From assembly GCA_011391855.1 (NCBI GenBank), contig JAABPT010000021.1, forward strand, positions 1 through 9,081: 9,081 nt of DNA. The letters are read 5' to 3'. Positions 6,133 through 9,081 of this stretch are shown in pieces. The notes beneath the pieces were generated by a model. It saw only the letters and a program-made list of their open reading frames with translations, searched no databases and was not told where the DNA came from. Origin of the DNA: Burkholderiales bacterium (lineage in GTDB: Bacteria > Pseudomonadota > Gammaproteobacteria > Burkholderiales > Burkholderiaceae_C). The position numbers and the translations under genes were made by a program. Every line of letters begins with the position of its first letter. The stretch's first letter is position 1.

Positions 6133-8994
6133 ATGTCCCGCTCAAACCTCAGCGCTACGACCGAACCACCACAGGCGCCCGAGACCGACAGTGTCCATTG
6201 GGGCAAGGCACGTCCGGCGCCGAATGGCGACGCTGCCAACTGGCACCTCCTTCCTCAGCACAGCCTGGACGTGGCAGCGGTTGCGACGGAGATGTTGCAT
6301 AGTTTGCCTGCCCTGCGCCACGTGCTGGCCCGCGGCATTGGACTGACAGTGCATCAACTGATGCGCTGGACCGCCTTCTGGGTGGCCCTGCATGACCTGG
6401 GCAAGTTCGCCGAATCCTTTCAGAGCCAATGCCCCGAGGTGTTCCTGGCCCTGCGCCTGCGCCAGCCCGACCCGGCCAGGCCCTACACCCTGCGCCACGA
6501 CAGCCTGGGCATGTTGTTCTGGATGGAGGTGTTGCGGGAGCGGGTCGTGGACGAGGCCTGGTTCGGCGACAACACCTGCGACCTCGCCGACGGCCTGGAC
6601 TTCTGGGCCCGCGCCTGCACCGGCCACCATGGCCAGCCGCCGACCGAGGGTGACCACTGGGGCCAGCACTTCGACACCCGTGAGGACCGTGCCGCCGCGA
6701 TGGCCTTTGTCGACGGTGTGCGTGCACTGTTCCTGGACGCCGAACTTGCTGCCGCCATCGCAGCGCAGGAGCCGGTGGCCTTCCTGCGCAACGGCCAGGA
6801 GCTGTCCTGGTGGCTGGCGGGTCTGACCGTGCTGGCCGACTGGCTGGGTTCCAACACCGAGCACTTCCCCTACGACGACCGCCCTGCGGCCTTGGCTGAT
6901 TACTGGTCGCGCGCCTGCGCGCAAGCCCGGCGGGCGGTGGACGCCAGCGGCGTGGTGGCCCCCGCCGCGGCACCGGGGATGACGTTCGCTGCACTCTTTG
7001 CCGACATCCCTGTCCCCTCACCGCTGCAGCGCTGGGCCGAACAGGTGCCGCTGCCCGCCGCGCCGCAGATCCACCTGCTGGAAGACGTCACCGGTGCCGG
7101 CAAGACCGAGGCCGCGCTGATGCTGACGCACCGCCTGATGGCGAGTGGGCAGGCGGACGGTTTCTTCATCGCCCTGCCCACCATGGCCACGGCCAATGCC
7201 ATGTACGGGCGCATTGCAGCGGCCTACGGTCGCCTGTTCGCCGATCCGGCCAGCCTGGTGCTGGCGCACGGGCAGCGCGCACTGCAGGCCGACTTCGCCG
7301 CCACCGTGCTGGTCGAGGACTTCGCAGGGCGGGTGCTGCCAAACGGCGCCGACGAACGGGATCCGCGCCAGCAAGACGAAACGGCCACGGCGCGCTGCAG
7401 CGCCTGGCTGGCCGACCACAACAAGCGCGCGCTGCTCGCGCCCGCCGGCGTGGGCACCGTTGACCAGGCGCTGCTGGCGGTGCTGCACAGCAAGCACCAG
7501 TCGCTGCGGTTGCTGGGACTGCTGCGCAAGGTGCTGGTGATGGACGAGGTGCACGCCTGCGACCCGTACATGGAAGGTGTTCTGGCCGTGCTGCTGGAGT
7601 TCCACGCCCGCGCCGGGGGCAGCGCCATCCTGCTGTCGGCCACGCTGCCGCAGCGCATGAAGCAGGCCCTGCTGGCCGCGTTCGCGCGTGGCGCGCAGGC
7701 CACCGCCCCACGTGCCGTGGCCCAGGCCTACCCACTGGCCAGCACCTGGCCCGCCGCCAATGGCGCCGGACTGCAGGCGGTGTCCATCGCCACCCGCGCC
7801 GACGTGCAGCGGCGCGTGGCCGTGTGCTGCAGCAGCGATGCCGCCGAGGTCGAGGCCGTCATCACCGCCGCGCTGGCCGCCGGCCAGTGCGTGTGCTGGG
7901 TGCGTAACACGGTGGCCGACGCGCTGCTGGCCTTCGAACGCTTTGCTGCCGTCGTGCCGGCAGATCAGCTGCTGCTGTTCCACGCCCGCTTTGCGCTGCA
8001 CGACCGGCTGGCGATGGAGCAGCAGGTGCTGGCCGCCTTCGGCAAGGCCAGCATGCCCGCCCGACGCGCCGGTCGGCTGCTCATCGCCACCCAGGTGGTG
8101 GAGCAGTCGCTGGACGTAGATTTCGACCTGCTGGTGACCGACCTGGCGCCCATCGACCGTGTCATCCAGCGCGCCGGCCGTCTGCGCCGCCATCGCCGTG
8201 CGGCCGACGGCACTCCGCAGGCCGACCCCGCCGCGCCCGACGAACGCGGCCCACCGGTGCTGTGGGTGCTGACGCCGCCCTGGAGCGACGCTCCGGACGC
8301 GCGCTGGTTCAAGTCGGCCTTTGCCAAGGCGGCGCATGTCTACGCCCACCATGGCCAGTTGTGGCTCACGGCCCGCGCGCTGCGCCAAGGCGGCTTCACC
8401 ATGCCCGACGATGCGCGCCGGCTGATCGAAGGCGTGTTCGGCAGCGACGCCGAGGTGCCGCCCGGGCTGCAGGACAACGCGCTGGCAGCCGAGGGCCTGG
8501 GCTACGCCGCGCAGACCCAGGCGCAGATGAACACGCTGAAGCTGGCCGGCGGCTACACCCGCGGCGTCATCGACTGGTGGAGCGAGGCGCAGACACCGTC
8601 GCGATTGGGCGACGCCAGCAGCAGCGTGGCGCTGGCCCGCTGGGTGGACGGCCGCCTGCAACCCTGGGTCGATCGGCCCGAACGCCGCCACGGCTGGGCC
8701 TACAGCAGCCTGCGCGTGGCCGAACGCCTGATCGCTGCAACGGCACCGATGACCGACCCGCTGCGCCAGGCCGCACTGGATGCCGCGTTGGCCGAGCTGC
8801 CGGCCCAGGGCCGCTGGACCGTGCTGCTGCCGCTGGAGCACAGCGCCGCGGGCTGGGTCGGCGAGGCGCTGACCGCCGCGCGCCAGAACCAGCCGGCGCG
8901 CCGCCTGCGCTGGCGCTACGACCCGCGCCGCGGCCTGGAACTGCTGACCGACACCCGCAGCGACGCTGCGCTGAACGAGGACGCCGAAACATGA
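6133..8994 (+). CDS. cas3: Type I-E CRISPR-associated helicase/nuclease Cas3
   Basis: Cas3 is recruited by a target-bound Cascade complex, unwinds the DNA and degrades one strand. This 953-residue protein lines up with E. coli Cas3 (888 residues) from end to end. The N-terminal HD nuclease (about 20-245) has HWGK at 22-25, H43 in HSLDVAAVA, the metal-binding HD at H87-D88 (ALHDLGKF), TGHHG at 163-167 and LADWLGS at 234-240. The helicase has Walker A TGAGKT at 320-325, LPTMATANAM at 348-357, the DEVH box at 471-474, SAT at 502-504, FHARF at 616-620, ATQVVEQSLDVDFD at 652-665 and QRAGRLRRH at 679-687. A C-terminal domain (about 790-950) includes PSRLGD at 822-827. No key residue is missing, so it should be active. 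The ATG at 6133 is preferred; an in-frame TTG at 6103 would add ten residues. Its TGA overlaps the ATG of the next reading frame (ATGA), the usual coupling to casA in I-E operons. Confidence 0.95.
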   Translation: MSRSNLSATTEPPQAPETDSVHWGKARPAPNGDAANWHLLPQHSLDVAAVATEMLHSLPALRHVLARGIGLTVHQLMRWTAFWVALHDLGKFAESFQSQCPEVFLALRLRQPDPARPYTLRHDSLGMLFWMEVLRERVVDEAWFGDNTCDLADGLDFWARACTGHHGQPPTEGDHWGQHFDTREDRAAAMAFVDGVRALFLDAELAAAIAAQEPVAFLRNGQELSWWLAGLTVLADWLGSNTEHFPYDDRPAALADYWSRACAQARRAVDASGVVAPAAAPGMTFAALFADIPVPSPLQRWAEQVPLPAAPQIHLLEDVTGAGKTEAALMLTHRLMASGQADGFFIALPTMATANAMYGRIAAAYGRLFADPASLVLAHGQRALQADFAATVLVEDFAGRVLPNGADERDPRQQDETATARCSAWLADHNKRALLAPAGVGTVDQALLAVLHSKHQSLRLLGLLRKVLVMDEVHACDPYMEGVLAVLLEFHARAGGSAILLSATLPQRMKQALLAAFARGAQATAPRAVAQAYPLASTWPAANGAGLQAVSIATRADVQRRVAVCCSSDAAEVEAVITAALAAGQCVCWVRNTVADALLAFERFAAVVPADQLLLFHARFALHDRLAMEQQVLAAFGKASMPARRAGRLLIATQVVEQSLDVDFDLLVTDLAPIDRVIQRAGRLRRHRRAADGTPQADPAAPDERGPPVLWVLTPPWSDAPDARWFKSAFAKAAHVYAHHGQLWLTARALRQGGFTMPDDARRLIEGVFGSDAEVPPGLQDNALAAEGLGYAAQTQAQMNTLKLAGGYTRGVIDWWSEAQTPSRLGDASSSVALARWVDGRLQPWVDRPERRHGWAYSSLRVAERLIAATAPMTDPLRQAALDAALAELPAQGRWTVLLPLEHSAAGWVGEALTAARQNQPARRLRWRYDPRRGLELLTDTRSDAALNEDAET

Positions 8995-9081
8995 ACCTGC
9001 TGCACGGTAGAGTCGAGATGTGGCGCGGTGGCGGTAGGTTCGGTTTGTCTGTTGCCGCCCCTTTCGTCTGGCGGTGCCCGA
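8991..9081 (+). CDS. Start of the next cas-operon frame: possible interrupted casA/cse1
   Basis: An ATG at 8991 overlaps the cas3 stop as ATGA and opens a frame that stays open for 30 codons to the window edge. The first residues are MNLLH, and Cse1/CasA of type I-E systems characteristically start MNLL followed by a D-x-W-I-P-V-like segment. Here the reading continues GRVEMWRGGGRFGLSVAAPF, which does not resemble Cse1 in this or either other forward frame. From about 9006 on, the bases also lose the strong third-position G/C pattern seen in cas3. I infer that a true casA start is cut by foreign DNA within its first codons. An unrelated short gene cannot be excluded, and I cannot identify any element from 75 bases. 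Confidence 0.4.
   Translation, partial: MNLLHGRVEMWRGGGRFGLSVAAPFVWRCP

Noticed and set aside
7018..8841. 607-codon open frame on the minus strand, opposite cas3
   Set aside because: GC-rich coding DNA often leaves the opposite strand free of stops. The translation is rich in Gln/His/Arg/Gly with no family resemblance, and cas3 motifs account for the plus strand.

Overview
The window is GC-rich (roughly two-thirds G+C by eye) and its genes use GC-ending codons almost throughout. The protein styles (a Tas-like aldo-keto reductase, a MurA variant with the SANKNAVLPIL signature, a YPPG-type HD-GYP tail) fit a betaproteobacterium of the order Burkholderiales, probably Comamonadaceae or a relative. 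That placement is an inference from protein resemblance only.

Layout, left to right. Bases 1-4170 hold four genes, all on the minus strand. In transcription order they are an AMP-forming acyl-CoA synthetase (2419-4170), an EamA/DMT permease with 10 predicted membrane spans (1463-2386), a Tas-type NADP(H) aldo-keto reductase (301-1362), and the first 62 codons of a MurA-like enolpyruvyl transferase that runs off the left edge (1-187). The synthetase and the permease are 32 bp apart and probably co-transcribed. The other gaps are about 100 bp, so a single operon is possible but not shown.

A 196-bp divergent gap (4171-4366) separates this block from a plus-strand gene (4367-5488). It encodes an HD-GYP family protein that keeps the HHE...DGSGYP half of its signature but has lost the HD pair that gives the family its name. 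A minus-strand, SSAT-like GNAT acetyltransferase (5550-6046) converges on it. That gene is split by a frameshift beside three tandem 12-bp units, so it is scored as a pseudogene or a sequencing error.

The right third is the start of a type I-E CRISPR-Cas locus: a complete cas3 (6133-8994) with all HD-nuclease and SF2-helicase motifs, transcribed away from the GNAT relic. A 7-5-7 perfect inverted repeat (6070-6088) sits between these two genes and looks like an operator. The cas3 stop overlaps an ATG that opens with MNLL, as Cse1/CasA proteins usually do. After about five codons the reading no longer resembles Cse1, and the DNA changes character. The cascade operon is therefore probably interrupted right after cas3, perhaps by an insertion element whose body lies beyond the window. 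No CRISPR array, tRNA or rRNA is visible.
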